Assembly: GCA_002410505.1 (NCBI GenBank) | Contig: DHSO01000045.1 | Coordinates: forward strand, 1-64,000 | Direction: 5' to 3' | Source: Cloacimonetes bacterium UBA5284 | Lineage (GTDB): Bacteria > Cloacimonadota > Cloacimonadia > Cloacimonadales > Cloacimonadaceae | Length of the DNA: 64,000 nt | Shown: positions 43,914 to 53,413 of the stretch, in pieces | Layout: the number at the start of each line of letters is the position of its first letter | How positions within the stretch are numbered: position 1 is the first letter of the stretch | Position numbers and translations under genes: made by a program | Notes under the pieces: generated by a model | Databases searched by the model: none | The model's input: only the letters and a program-made list of their open reading frames with translations | What the model was told of the DNA's origin: nothing

Positions 43914-44462
43914 TGAATCCTCCTGTTTGTTATCTGTATGTTATGCATGCATATGAATGCCGCTTAAAGCATAGAATTGCCCTTGCATAATTCATGCATG
44001 ATCCACATAAAACATAATATAAGCCAATTCATAAGAAATCCCTAAAGAAATCTTATTATTCCAAGATAAAACATTAGTAATTCTCTAATCTGATTAGGGA
44101 ATCATTAGGGAATGATTAGAGAATGATTAGCTGTGTTAGTGAAAACGAGATAATTAAAAATGAGGTGGAGAGTAAAAATGAGGAACTCCGTCGCAGCAAG
44201 CTAGATTATTTATGACAAAAATCTTGATATGAGAATAACTATGCAATTGGGTGTTTGGACCAATATAGATTGTGAAAAACGAGGGGTGTCAGATGCCCTC
44301 AAACAATCTAAGAAACAATGAATTGGAACTACAGCAACAATTGGGACTCTACAGACATATACATTTTATAGATTAGCTGAAGGGTCAAGCGAAGTGACTA
44401 GAATAGAAAAGGGGAAACTGCAGAAGCTAAAGGCTTAGCTGTGCGGGCTGTCTATGGGTGGA
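43914..44462. other. 549-base non-coding stretch with repeat cluster
   Basis: No supported gene. The left part has ATGCATGCATATGAAT-like alternating sequence just upstream of the orphan gene. The centre holds the GATTAG cluster (44085-44130) and the words GAGATAATT and AAAAATGAG (44146-44175). The right part, up to the permease stop, shows nothing recognisable. Confidence 0.55.
44085..44130. repeat. GATTAG palindrome and 11-base tandem repeats
   Basis: CTAATC (44085-44090) and GATTAG (44092-44097) form a palindrome around one base. Three tandem 11-base units follow: GGAATCATTAG (44098-44108), GGAATGATTAG (44109-44119) and AGAATGATTAG (44120-44130). The period is one helical turn, as expected for phased protein-binding sites. 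Confidence 0.8.
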
Positions 44463-45737
44463 TTAATCCAGGTAATAAATGGCTTTGATAGGATCGATTC
44501 TGGCTGCTTTTATGGCGGGGAAAAGGCCAGAAATAAAACCGATCAAGAGGGAGAAAAAGATGCCCAGCATCACTCCCGCCCAAGGTAGATAAAGGGGAAA
44601 CTTCAGAGCATTACCGATGACAGACAGTAGCATCCAGGCGATCAATATTCCTGTGATGGCGCCGATTAAAGACAACACAATGGCTTCAAAAATGAAATAT
44701 AAGAATATGTCTTGCTCTGTGGCGCCGATGCTTTTGCGGATGCCGATTTCGGTCATGCGTTCTTGAATGGATATGAGCAGGGTGGAGAAAAGTCCGATCC
44801 CGCCTACGATCAGGGATATAGATGCTATCGCGGATAGAGTGATATTCCATTTTTTCATCTGATTATCAATTTCAGTGGAGATATTCAGCATCATCGCACC
44901 GATATCCATAAAGGTGAAATTTGGGTACATGTTGTGGCGTGCTAGCAGGATCTGGCGTGCTTTGGCTTTCATCTTCTCGAAAGCTTTGGCATTGTGAGCC
45001 TGCAGATAGATCATGGGAACCTGCTTGCCGGTAACGAAGCGGTATGAGCCATATTTCAAAGGCACATAAACAGCCTGCAATTCGCGATCTCGCTCCCAAG
45101 TGTTGAAGTTCATGCCGCCACTTCTGTTTAACTGGTCTGAGCCCAAAACCCCAATAATGCGAAAGCGGTGTTCGCCCAAAACGATTGTTTCACCCAAGAC
45201 CTCTCGGTCTGGGTAGTACTTCTGGGCATATTTATAGCCCAAGATCGCGACAGGAAGACCTTCTTGCGTTTCGACAGGACTAAAGAGGCGCCCCTGACTG
45301 AGAAGGTAGTTTTTACTGGTAAAAAAGTAATTCTCGGTCGCTTTCAAGGTGATGTAATTGTCTTCATTACCCATACGCTGCAGAGTGTTTGTTTCCACCA
45401 TGCCGTATATTGCCTTGTAGTTCAGTTCGTTTTTTAATGTATAGTAGTCGTCCAGATCGACGGGATTCACATTTTGGGCAGCGCGCCGTTTAGTCTTTAC
45501 GGCAGAGCGTTGATTTGCATTATTCACGCTTGCGGCACTTGGGGCAATAATCACAGAATAATTCCAGCCCATTCTCTCCATGTTTGTGTTGATCAGATCC
45601 TTCAGGGCATAAACACTGGAAAACATCGTGACCACGGCTATAACACCTATCACAATACCAATGGTGGTGAGGAAGCTGCGCATCTTGTGCGAAGCAATGC
45701 TTACCATGGCGCTGCGGATTCCGTCACCGATGTGCAT
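44463..45737 (-). CDS. MacB/FtsX-family ABC transporter permease
   Basis: The 424-residue protein has one N-terminal membrane helix (about 20-42: LTTIGIVIGVIAVVTMFS). A periplasmic MacB_PCD domain of about 240 residues follows, then three C-terminal helices with the FtsX signature (ERMTEIGIRKSIGATEQDIFLYFIFEAI and ARIDPIKAIYYLD at the end). MacB-type transporters move lipoproteins, peptides or drugs by mechanotransmission. The partner ATPase is not adjacent. It is three bases downstream of topA and probably cotranscribed. Confidence 0.88.
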   Translation of the reverse strand: MHIGDGIRSAMVSIASHKMRSFLTTIGIVIGVIAVVTMFSSVYALKDLINTNMERMGWNYSVIIAPSAASVNNANQRSAVKTKRRAAQNVNPVDLDDYYTLKNELNYKAIYGMVETNTLQRMGNEDNYITLKATENYFFTSKNYLLSQGRLFSPVETQEGLPVAILGYKYAQKYYPDREVLGETIVLGEHRFRIIGVLGSDQLNRSGGMNFNTWERDRELQAVYVPLKYGSYRFVTGKQVPMIYLQAHNAKAFEKMKAKARQILLARHNMYPNFTFMDIGAMMLNISTEIDNQMKKWNITLSAIASISLIVGGIGLFSTLLISIQERMTEIGIRKSIGATEQDIFLYFIFEAIVLSLIGAITGILIAWMLLSVIGNALKFPLYLPWAGVMLGIFFSLLIGFISGLFPAIKAARIDPIKAIYYLD

Positions 45738-45740
45738 AAC

Positions 45741-47960
45741 TTAATCCAGGATATGCTTGCATTTGGGACACTGCAGATAATGCCCTTTGTCTTTGTTGTA
45801 CTTTTCTTCCACGTAGCTGTTTCCGCAATTGGGACAAATCTGAGGCACAGGTTTGAAGTTCGATATCCATTTGCAATCCGGGTATCGGGAGCAGGCATAA
45901 AAGGGGCTGCCCTTTTTGCTGCGGCGGGAAACAACTTCTCCGCTTTTACATTCAGGGCAGGGGATGCCCAGAGTTTTGGGGCGGGAATACTTACATTTGG
46001 GATATGTGCTGCAAGCTATAAAAGCTCCATACTTACCGGTGCGTTCTACCAGAGGATTGCCGCATTCGGGGCATTTTTCATCCAGAATAGTGGGTACCAG
46101 AATCTTGATATTGCCATCGGCATCACGGGTAAAGCTCTTGCTGTTCTTACACTTGGGATATTGGTCGCAAGAGAGGAATTCGCCGCTGCGAGAGCGCTTG
46201 ATCACCATCTTGCCGATCTTGCACAGGTCGCACACTATGCCGGTATCCTGGATCATAGCCTGCTTCTCCTTCTTTACATCCACTTTATTGATGAGAGCTT
46301 GCATATCCGTGTAATACTTCTCTACCAGGTTGTGCCAGACCACTTTGCCATATTCAACCTCATCCAGTTTGGCCTCCATGTCGGCAGTGAATTTTACATT
46401 GAACAGACTATCGAATTTATCGGTAAGGAATCCGTTTACGTCTTTACCCAAAGGAGTGGGCACAAAAGCCTTTTTCTCCATGTTTACATATTTGCGGTTG
46501 CGGATGGTGCTGATGATGCTGGCGTATGTGGATGGACGACCTATGCCCTTTGCTTCCAGTTCCTTGATCAGAGATGCTTCGGTATAGCGCGAGGGTGGGC
46601 TGGTAAAGTGTTGAGATTGCCGCAAGGGGCTATGCATTAGTGTATCGTTTTTGCCATAGTCCTTACTGATCTTTTCACCGAGGGGAATGTTTACATGGGG
46701 ATAGCACTTCAGGAAACCTTCTTCACTGATCTGGTTCCCGGTAGCACCAAAGCCGGCATCGCCAACGCTGATCGTGGCGGAAGTGGCCAGTATCTTTGCA
46801 CTCTTCATCTGGGTGGCTACAAAACGTTGCCAGATAAGAGTGTATAGCTTCAATTGTTCTTTACTGAGATGAGCTTGCAGGCTTTCAGGGGTCTTGCCCG
46901 GATCGGTGGGGCGGATGGCTTCGTGAGCGTCCTGAGCGCCCTGTTTGCTTTTGTACACTCTGGTTCCACTGTGCAACATATCTGCGCCAAAACGCTGCGA
47001 AATGAGCTCTTTGCAGGCGGCAATAGCTTCGTCTGATATGCGGGTACTGTCGGTACGCATATAGGTGATCAAACCGCTGCTGTCACCACCGGTATCGATG
47101 CCCTCATACAGCTGTTGGGCTATGCTCATAGTCCGCTGAGCTTGAAAGGAAAGGATTTTGGAGGCTTCTTGTTGCAAGGTACTGGTGATAAAAGGGGGCG
47201 GAGGCTCTACGTTGCGGGTTTTTCGGGTGATAGATTCCAGCACAGCTTCCCGGTTTTTCAGGCCGGTGGCGATGCTTTCGGCTTCTTCGCTTTTTGCCAC
47301 TGTTATCTTCTTGCCATTCATTTTTTCCAAAGAAGCTTTAAACTTGGGTAACTCGTCTCGCCAGAAATCGGCTTCGATCTTCCAGAATTCTTTGGGCTCA
47401 AAGGCGCTAATCTCGGCTTCTCGTTCGCAGATAATGCGCAGAGCTACAGATTGCACTCTACCGGCGGAGAGGTCTTTGGCAATCACTTTCCACAAAAGCG
47501 GGGAGATGCTGTAGCCCACTACTCGATCCAGTACGCGGCGCGCTTGCTGAGCGTCCACTTTGGCTATATCGATGCTTCCGGGTTTGGATATGGCCGTGGC
47601 GATCGCTTTGGAAGTTATCTCGTTGAAAACTATGCGATACAGCTCTTTACCCTTACTTTCTTTATCCAAAACCTTACTTAGATGCCAGGCAATTGCTTCT
47701 CCTTCACGGTCATGGTCGCTGGCCAGGTAGATAGCGTCAGCTTTTTCTGCAGCTTCTTTCAGCTCTTTGATTACCTTGCTTTTCTTTTTATCTATCACAT
47801 AGGTAGGTTGAAAGTCTTTGTTCACATCCACGCCCAGATCATGGGCTGGAAGATCCCTGATGTGCCCCATCGAGGCCTTAACGGTGTATTGATTCTTCAG
47901 AAACTTACTGATAGTATGTGCCTTGGCGGGAGATTCCACTATAATCAGATTCTTTGCCAT
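45741..47960 (-). CDS. topA: DNA topoisomerase I with four C-terminal zinc ribbons
   Basis: The 739-residue type IA topoisomerase relaxes negative supercoils. The N-terminal TOPRIM domain (LIIVESPAKAHTI and the acidic SDHDREGEAIAW) is followed by the core with catalytic Tyr300 in GLITYMRTDSTRIS. The C-terminus has four cysteine ribbons (CDLCK...CDQYPKC, CPECG...CSTYPKC, CPECK...CSRYPDC, CPNCG...CPKC). The start codon immediately follows the secA stop, with GAGGA inside the secA end, so secA-topA-permease look like one transcript. Confidence 0.97.
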   Translation of the reverse strand: MAKNLIIVESPAKAHTISKFLKNQYTVKASMGHIRDLPAHDLGVDVNKDFQPTYVIDKKKSKVIKELKEAAEKADAIYLASDHDREGEAIAWHLSKVLDKESKGKELYRIVFNEITSKAIATAISKPGSIDIAKVDAQQARRVLDRVVGYSISPLLWKVIAKDLSAGRVQSVALRIICEREAEISAFEPKEFWKIEADFWRDELPKFKASLEKMNGKKITVAKSEEAESIATGLKNREAVLESITRKTRNVEPPPPFITSTLQQEASKILSFQAQRTMSIAQQLYEGIDTGGDSSGLITYMRTDSTRISDEAIAACKELISQRFGADMLHSGTRVYKSKQGAQDAHEAIRPTDPGKTPESLQAHLSKEQLKLYTLIWQRFVATQMKSAKILATSATISVGDAGFGATGNQISEEGFLKCYPHVNIPLGEKISKDYGKNDTLMHSPLRQSQHFTSPPSRYTEASLIKELEAKGIGRPSTYASIISTIRNRKYVNMEKKAFVPTPLGKDVNGFLTDKFDSLFNVKFTADMEAKLDEVEYGKVVWHNLVEKYYTDMQALINKVDVKKEKQAMIQDTGIVCDLCKIGKMVIKRSRSGEFLSCDQYPKCKNSKSFTRDADGNIKILVPTILDEKCPECGNPLVERTGKYGAFIACSTYPKCKYSRPKTLGIPCPECKSGEVVSRRSKKGSPFYACSRYPDCKWISNFKPVPQICPNCGNSYVEEKYNKDKGHYLQCPKCKHILD

Positions 47961-50900
47961 TTAGTTTTCCTCATTCTCGTGTATGCCACAGCATTTTTTG
48001 TATTTCTTACCGCTGCCACAGGGACAGGGGTCATTTCGCCCCACTTTGGGAGCTACTTGCACCGGGCGTGTTTTCAATTCCCCCCCACCAAATTCCGGAG
48101 GGGGAGTGGCGGAGGTTTGATATTCCTGTTCCCGGTTGTTTATAAAACTGTTCACGGCCTCATGGGTCATGTTTGTGCCTTTCAGCATGTCCTGCATATC
48201 CTGCATCTGTTCTCGGGTAAGCAGATAGGTGGTGTACACACGTTTGGTCACGTTTTCCTGGATGCGGGAAATGAGGCCCTCAAAAAGTCCAAAACTCTCT
48301 TTCTTATACTCGATCAAGGGGTCTTTATTGGCGTATGATCTGAGGTAAACCCCTTCTTTGAGAAGATCCATCTCGTGCAGGTGATCTCGCCATTCGTTGT
48401 CCACTACTTCCAATAGTGAGCGGCGTTCGATGTCTCGCATTATTTCTTCACCAAATTGCTGTTCTCTGCGTCGATAGGCTTCATCAGCAATCTCGTAGAG
48501 TGTGTTCAGCAGCAGATCGCGGTTCAAGTGATCGCTATTCAGATCTTCTTCCCGGATGTTTATGTTCAACACTTTGAAATAGATGCAAAGGCGTTCCAGT
48601 TCCCATTCTTCCGGGTATTGGGACACAGCGCACACCTCGTCCACAGCTCGTTGAATGCTTTCATAAACCATTTCCATGATCTCAGGCTTCAGATTGTAAC
48701 CCTTCAATACGCTGCGGCGGTAACTGTAGATTACTTCGCGCTGTTGATTCATTACTTCGTCATATTTTATCAGGTTCTTACGAATCTCAAAGTTGTGCTC
48801 TTCCACTCGTGTTTGGGCCTTTTCCACGGCTTTGGTCATCATCGGATGCCGAATGGCCTCGCCTTGTTTTAGCCCAATCTTTTGCATGAGAGGAGCCATA
48901 CGGTCGCTGCCAAAAAGGCGCATCAGATCGTCTTCCAGAGAAAGATAGAATCTGGATGTACCCGGATCTCCCTGACGCCCGGCCCTTCCACGCAACTGGC
49001 GGTCTATTCTGCGGCTTTCATGGCGTTCGCTGCCGATTACATGCAGACCATCCAGAGGCAGGCCGTAGGGATGCTCTTCAGTGCGGGCTTTTGTGAGATC
49101 ACGATAGTTTTCCACACTTTGTCTTACCACGCCCTCGCCCAATTTGATGTCTGTGCCACGTCCCGCCATGTTTGTGGCGATGGTTACGGCTCCGGGATTG
49201 CCCGCGTTTGAGATAATCTCTGCTTCTCGTTGATGTTGGCGTGCGTTCAGCACATTGTGGGCGATTCCGTGGCGGCGCAACAAGCGGGATAGGATTTCAG
49301 ACACTTCCACGCTTACAGTGCCCACCAATACCGGTTTTCTTTGCTTGTGCCAATAGATTATCTCATCGATGATGGCTTGGTACTTTTCGTTTTTGCTAAG
49401 GTATATTTCGTCGTCGTGATCAATGCGGGTAATAGGCACATTTGTAGGGATTGCCACCACCGGAAGCTTGTATATTTCCATGAATTCGGATTCTTCTGTA
49501 ACCGCAGTACCGGTCATCCCGGCAAGCTTTTCAAACATGCGAAAATAGTTTTGCAAGGTGATAGTGGCAAAGGTTTGAGTTCCAGCTTCGATGGCAACGT
49601 TTTCTTTGGCTTCCAGAGCTTGATGCAAACCGTCCGAGAAACGGCGGCCGGGCATTTGACGCCCGGTAAATTCATCAACAATGATCACTTTGTTGTCGAT
49701 CACCACATATTCCTGGTTGTTTTCAAACAGGGTAAAGGCTTTTAACAATTGGCTTATATTGTGCAGCTTTTCGCTTTTATCCATGAATTGGCCGGTTGCG
49801 ATTTCGCGTTCTTTGGCTTTGGCTGCTTCCGAGAGCCCTTCTTTGGCTTCGATTTCACCCAGGATGTCGTCCAGAGTGCGAACCACAAACAAATCGGCCT
49901 CTTTGCGGCTGAGCATGTCACGGCCTTTTTCGCAAAGGTCAACGCTGTTCTGGCGTTCTTCCACCACATAGAACAGCATATCATCGAGTTCATGCAACTT
50001 TTTATCTCGTAGATAGATGCCTTCAGTATCCTGCACCAGACGTTTTAGGGATGCGTCCTGCATCAGCTTTTGAAAAGCTTTGTTCTTTGGTGCACCCCGC
50101 CTTACCAATAGTAGATTGCGAGCCAATCGGCTGTCGGAAGCATTCGGATTGTCCTCGTTCAAGTCTTCACGAATTTCGCTGAGAAAGCGGGTTATCAAGC
50201 TGCTTTGAGCTTGCACTACGGCAGAAATGCCCGGGCGCAGTTCGTGATAGAAATTCTTGTCCTGAGCTATGGGGCCACTGATAATCAGAGGGGTTCTGGC
50301 TTCGTCTATCAAGATGCTGTCTACTTCGTCCACGATGGAGAAGTAGAAATCTCTCTGTACCAATTGCTTCGGGCTTACTGCCATGTTGTCCCGCAGATAG
50401 TCAAAGCCAAATTCGCTGTTCATGCCGTAGGTAACATCAGCGGCGTAGGCTTCGCGACGGGACTGGTGGTCCATGCCGGTTGTGATGCAGCCAACTGTGA
50501 GACCGTGGAATTCGAATATGGGACTCATCCATTCCGAGTCACGGCTGGCGAGGTAGTCGTTCACGGTTACCAAATGAGCGCCCCGGCCCAAAAGTGCGTT
50601 CAGGAATAGCGGTAGAGTGGCAACGAGGGTTTTGCCTTCTCCGGTGGCCATCTCAGCGATTTTCCCGTCGTGCAATACCATTCCACCGATCAATTGAACA
50701 TCGAAGGGCACCATATTCCAGCGCACGGGATTGCCTTTTACCATGAATTCCCGACCCAGCAATCTGCGACAGGTATCCTTCACGATGGCGAATACTTCAG
50801 GCAGATAATCGTCCAGCGTGGACTTGTTCAATTCTTTCAGTCTTTGCTTTTGGCTGTCGATTTGATTGTCTATACTACTACGATCAGCGTCTTCGGTGGC

Positions 50901-51122
50901 TTCGCGAAAAGCAAGCTGCAAATCTTCCAATTCGCGGCGGGTGGGGGCCAGGATGTCTTTTATCTCGGTTTTGATCTCAGCGACGCGGCTGATCAATTGC
51001 TCATCTTCATATTGCGCCAGGCCTTTGTAGATTTCGTTTATCTCTGTCACCAGCGGTTCGTAACGCTTGAGATCCAGACTTGATTTATCTCCGAATAGTT
51101 TCCTAAGAATCTTCTCGAGCAT
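47961..51122 (-). CDS. secA: Preprotein translocase ATPase SecA
   Basis: SecA drives proteins through SecYEG. The 1053-residue protein has Walker A MATGEGKT (159-166), DEVDSILIDEARTPL, the ATPase domain 2 with NMAGRGTDIKLGEGV and the QLRGRAGRQGDPG motif, and a C-terminal SEC-C zinc finger (CPCGSGKKYKKCC). It is about 150 residues longer than E. coli SecA. The extra length lies in a charged N-terminal insertion (about 50-105) and a large insertion in the first nucleotide-binding domain, as seen in Bacteroidetes-type SecA. A seven-C run (48080-48086) lies in the coding region near the end. Confidence 0.97.
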   Translation of the reverse strand: MLEKILRKLFGDKSSLDLKRYEPLVTEINEIYKGLAQYEDEQLISRVAEIKTEIKDILAPTRRELEDLQLAFREATEDADRSSIDNQIDSQKQRLKELNKSTLDDYLPEVFAIVKDTCRRLLGREFMVKGNPVRWNMVPFDVQLIGGMVLHDGKIAEMATGEGKTLVATLPLFLNALLGRGAHLVTVNDYLASRDSEWMSPIFEFHGLTVGCITTGMDHQSRREAYAADVTYGMNSEFGFDYLRDNMAVSPKQLVQRDFYFSIVDEVDSILIDEARTPLIISGPIAQDKNFYHELRPGISAVVQAQSSLITRFLSEIREDLNEDNPNASDSRLARNLLLVRRGAPKNKAFQKLMQDASLKRLVQDTEGIYLRDKKLHELDDMLFYVVEERQNSVDLCEKGRDMLSRKEADLFVVRTLDDILGEIEAKEGLSEAAKAKEREIATGQFMDKSEKLHNISQLLKAFTLFENNQEYVVIDNKVIIVDEFTGRQMPGRRFSDGLHQALEAKENVAIEAGTQTFATITLQNYFRMFEKLAGMTGTAVTEESEFMEIYKLPVVAIPTNVPITRIDHDDEIYLSKNEKYQAIIDEIIYWHKQRKPVLVGTVSVEVSEILSRLLRRHGIAHNVLNARQHQREAEIISNAGNPGAVTIATNMAGRGTDIKLGEGVVRQSVENYRDLTKARTEEHPYGLPLDGLHVIGSERHESRRIDRQLRGRAGRQGDPGTSRFYLSLEDDLMRLFGSDRMAPLMQKIGLKQGEAIRHPMMTKAVEKAQTRVEEHNFEIRKNLIKYDEVMNQQREVIYSYRRSVLKGYNLKPEIMEMVYESIQRAVDEVCAVSQYPEEWELERLCIYFKVLNINIREEDLNSDHLNRDLLLNTLYEIADEAYRRREQQFGEEIMRDIERRSLLEVVDNEWRDHLHEMDLLKEGVYLRSYANKDPLIEYKKESFGLFEGLISRIQENVTKRVYTTYLLTREQMQDMQDMLKGTNMTHEAVNSFINNREQEYQTSATPPPEFGGGELKTRPVQVAPKVGRNDPCPCGSGKKYKKCCGIHENEEN

Positions 51123-51191
51123 GCTTCTTCCTTTATGATGGTCCGTATTGGGAACAGGGTCTATATCCGGACTTCAATTTACCCTGACTGT

Positions 51192-51220
51192 CATAAAATA
51201 TGATGGGCCTATTGTGTCAA
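51192..51220 (-). promoter_or_regulatory. Candidate promoter of the secA-topA operon
   Basis: On the minus strand TTGACA (51220-51215) is followed after 17 bases by TTTATG (51197-51192); a spacing of 16 gives TTTTAT. The predicted leader to secA is about 65 bases. No hairpin was recognised in the leader. Confidence 0.45.
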
Positions 51221-51311
51221 TTATTTTAGTGTGGCCGGCAGATGACTCCTTATATCAAGGACTTGGCTCTTCCATGGGCAAAGACGAAAGACAATAGCGA
51301 AGCCGGGTGTC

Positions 51312-52325
51312 TCAGAGCCGGAGTTTTTGAACTATTCCTTCACCGCAATTTCGGCAGATCTCATATTTTGCTCGATTCTGCAAGATCTGGCGGCGGATCC
51401 GGTTCATTGCAGGCCCTTGCCACAGCGCGGCGAAGCTATTCTCGGAGATGTTGCCGATTCTGAAGCTCAGATCTTTATCGTAACAGCAGATGCTTAGCTC
51501 TCCATCCCAATTGATGACGGGCTGAGTCCAAAGGCGGCGACAGCGGTTTAGTAAGCGGGTTTTCAGCTCAAAATGCTTTTCTTCCGCCATGTATCTGCTC
51601 AAATGGTGGTCGGTGGGCAAAAAGTGCAGATCGTCCCGAGTATATATCTGCACGGTCTTAAAATCCAGCTTGTCCACCCCAATATCCTTTGCCATGCGTT
51701 TCACTTGCTCGATCTCATGCTCGTTTTGTCGCATTATGATGAATTGCCATACTATGAGTGGCTTGGACTTGCTGAAGTCCCGCTTCGCTTTCACAAGTGA
51801 TTTCATGTTTTCTAAGACCAGATTGTAGTTACCATTCACACGATATTGATTGTATGTAGCCTCAGATACTCCGTCCATTGAGATGATAATCTTGTTTAGT
51901 CCGCTTTGTACTATCGCCTCGCAGTCGAGTTCCAGGCTGGCATTGGTGGATGTCATGGTGTAGAGATCTTTATTTGAAGCATAGCGGATCATATCGATAA
52001 AAGCCGGATTCAGAAAGGGCTCGCCTTGATTCCACAGTATCAGCATCCCCACTTTTCGATATATCTCGTCTACAATGGTGCAAAAAAGTTCGTAAGACAT
52101 TGCTCCCCGCGCGCGTTTGAGGCTGTTATTGCCGCTGGGGCAGAGGGGGCAATGCAGATTACAGATATTCGTAGGTTCGATCATCACAGCGGGAGGATAG
52201 TTGTTTATGATCACTCTTCGGCGTAGCAATGAACGGCGATAATCCAGCCACACGGCAGCCGCGTTGCCGGCTCGCAGGTATTTGGAAAAAGCCAGGGCAA
52301 TATCTTTGTTTTGAAACAAGCTCAT
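51312..52325 (-). CDS. Radical SAM protein with SPASM domain
   Basis: The 337-residue protein has the radical SAM cluster motif CNLHCPLC (C55, C59, C62). A C-terminal SPASM-type segment has further cysteines (CRRLW, GELSICCYDKD and CRNCG) for an auxiliary Fe-S cluster. Members modify peptides, lipids or cofactors; the substrate here is unknown. I start it at 52325, where ATG overlaps the lptG stop; an in-frame extension to 52388 lies inside lptG. Cotranscription with lptF/lptG suggests, weakly, an envelope-related role. Confidence 0.87.
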   Translation of the reverse strand: MSLFQNKDIALAFSKYLRAGNAAAVWLDYRRSLLRRRVIINNYPPAVMIEPTNICNLHCPLCPSGNNSLKRARGAMSYELFCTIVDEIYRKVGMLILWNQGEPFLNPAFIDMIRYASNKDLYTMTSTNASLELDCEAIVQSGLNKIIISMDGVSEATYNQYRVNGNYNLVLENMKSLVKAKRDFSKSKPLIVWQFIIMRQNEHEIEQVKRMAKDIGVDKLDFKTVQIYTRDDLHFLPTDHHLSRYMAEEKHFELKTRLLNRCRRLWTQPVINWDGELSICCYDKDLSFRIGNISENSFAALWQGPAMNRIRRQILQNRAKYEICRNCGEGIVQKLRL

Positions 52326-53413
52326 CAGATCTCGGCTTTGTGTAGAAACACGAAGCCCAGCAGGCTGAAAAAGAGGTTTGGTGCCCAAGCTGCCCAGACA
52401 GGGGGAATCACGCTATTGTATCCCAGACTCTGGCTTACTTGAACCACGACCAAATAGGCAAAACATACCAGTAGCCCCAGCATGAAGACCCAGCCCCTGC
52501 CTTTGCTGCGGACATTGGATGTGGCTATGGGGAGGAAGAAAAAGATCACGATGAGATTTGTGAGGGGGAAGGCCAGCTTCATATGAAGATCCACGATTTC
52601 GCGGCTGGCATCTTCGCCCATTTTTTGTAATCTGCCTATGTAGTCCCACAATTCCAGAAAGTTCAGCGATAAAGTTTTCTTTGTGATGCGGATAAAGTCT
52701 TGCGGTTCAACGTTCAAGATAGGCATGGTAGTGCTGGAGTAATATTTCGAATAGACCTGCCTGCCGCCGGAGAAACGCCGTACATCGCACTCAAACAGTT
52801 CCCATTCTTCACCGTTCCACAGGGCACTAGAAGCGCTCACTTTTTCGATGATCTCGGAGTTTTCGAAGTCCACTCTGGTCATGTCTATTATTCTCAGTGT
52901 GTTTTTATATCCGTCGAAGAAGCCAAAGTAATAGAAGTCGTTTTTGTCTCCCCGATAATGGACGCGGGCTTTCAACATCTGATCGTCGGGTTGTTCTCCC
53001 TTGATTTTCACGTTGTAAACGATGCTGCGCTGAGATTCGGCATAGGGCAAAAGATACTCACCCATCGTGGCTATTGCCAGAGAGATAATCAGACCGATGC
53101 CAAACAGAGGGAGCATCGCGCGTTTGATGCTGATTCCCGCAGCACGGATGGCCACAGATTCATTGTGCTTTGCTAGAGCGTTCATCATGAACAAGCCGGT
53201 CAGGAGCACAGTAACCGGAGATGTAAGCACGATCAGATAGGGCAGGCGCAAGAGGTAGTATATGATGGCGAGATCAAAGGTAGCTCCGGCCTTCAATAAA
53301 CGGGGGAGATTGTCCACCACGTCGATCACGATAAAAACCACCGCAAAGCTGAAGAATATTATGAAGTATGTGCGTAGAAATTCACGCAGGATATAGCGGT
53401 CCAGTTTACGCAT
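52325..53413 (-). CDS. lptG: LPS export permease, LptF/LptG family (second copy, LptG-like)
   Basis: The 362-residue protein has the YjgP/YjgQ layout: membrane helices at the N-terminus (MRKLDRYILREFLRTYFIIFFSFAVVFIVIDVVDNL), a periplasmic beta-jellyroll (about 125-260) and three C-terminal helices. LptF and LptG pair with the LptB ATPase to extract LPS and pass it to LptC/A. It overlaps lptF upstream and the radical SAM gene downstream. Assignment of G rather than F is from gene order and is not firm. Confidence 0.88.
   Translation of the reverse strand: MRKLDRYILREFLRTYFIIFFSFAVVFIVIDVVDNLPRLLKAGATFDLAIIYYLLRLPYLIVLTSPVTVLLTGLFMMNALAKHNESVAIRAAGISIKRAMLPLFGIGLIISLAIATMGEYLLPYAESQRSIVYNVKIKGEQPDDQMLKARVHYRGDKNDFYYFGFFDGYKNTLRIIDMTRVDFENSEIIEKVSASSALWNGEEWELFECDVRRFSGGRQVYSKYYSSTTMPILNVEPQDFIRITKKTLSLNFLELWDYIGRLQKMGEDASREIVDLHMKLAFPLTNLIVIFFFLPIATSNVRSKGRGWVFMLGLLVCFAYLVVVQVSQSLGYNSVIPPVWAAWAPNLFFSLLGFVFLHKAEI

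Noticed and set aside
45474..46640. 388-residue plus-strand frame opposite topA and the FtsX-type permease
   Set aside because: It spans two genes that are certain on the other strand, has low-complexity composition and no family motif.
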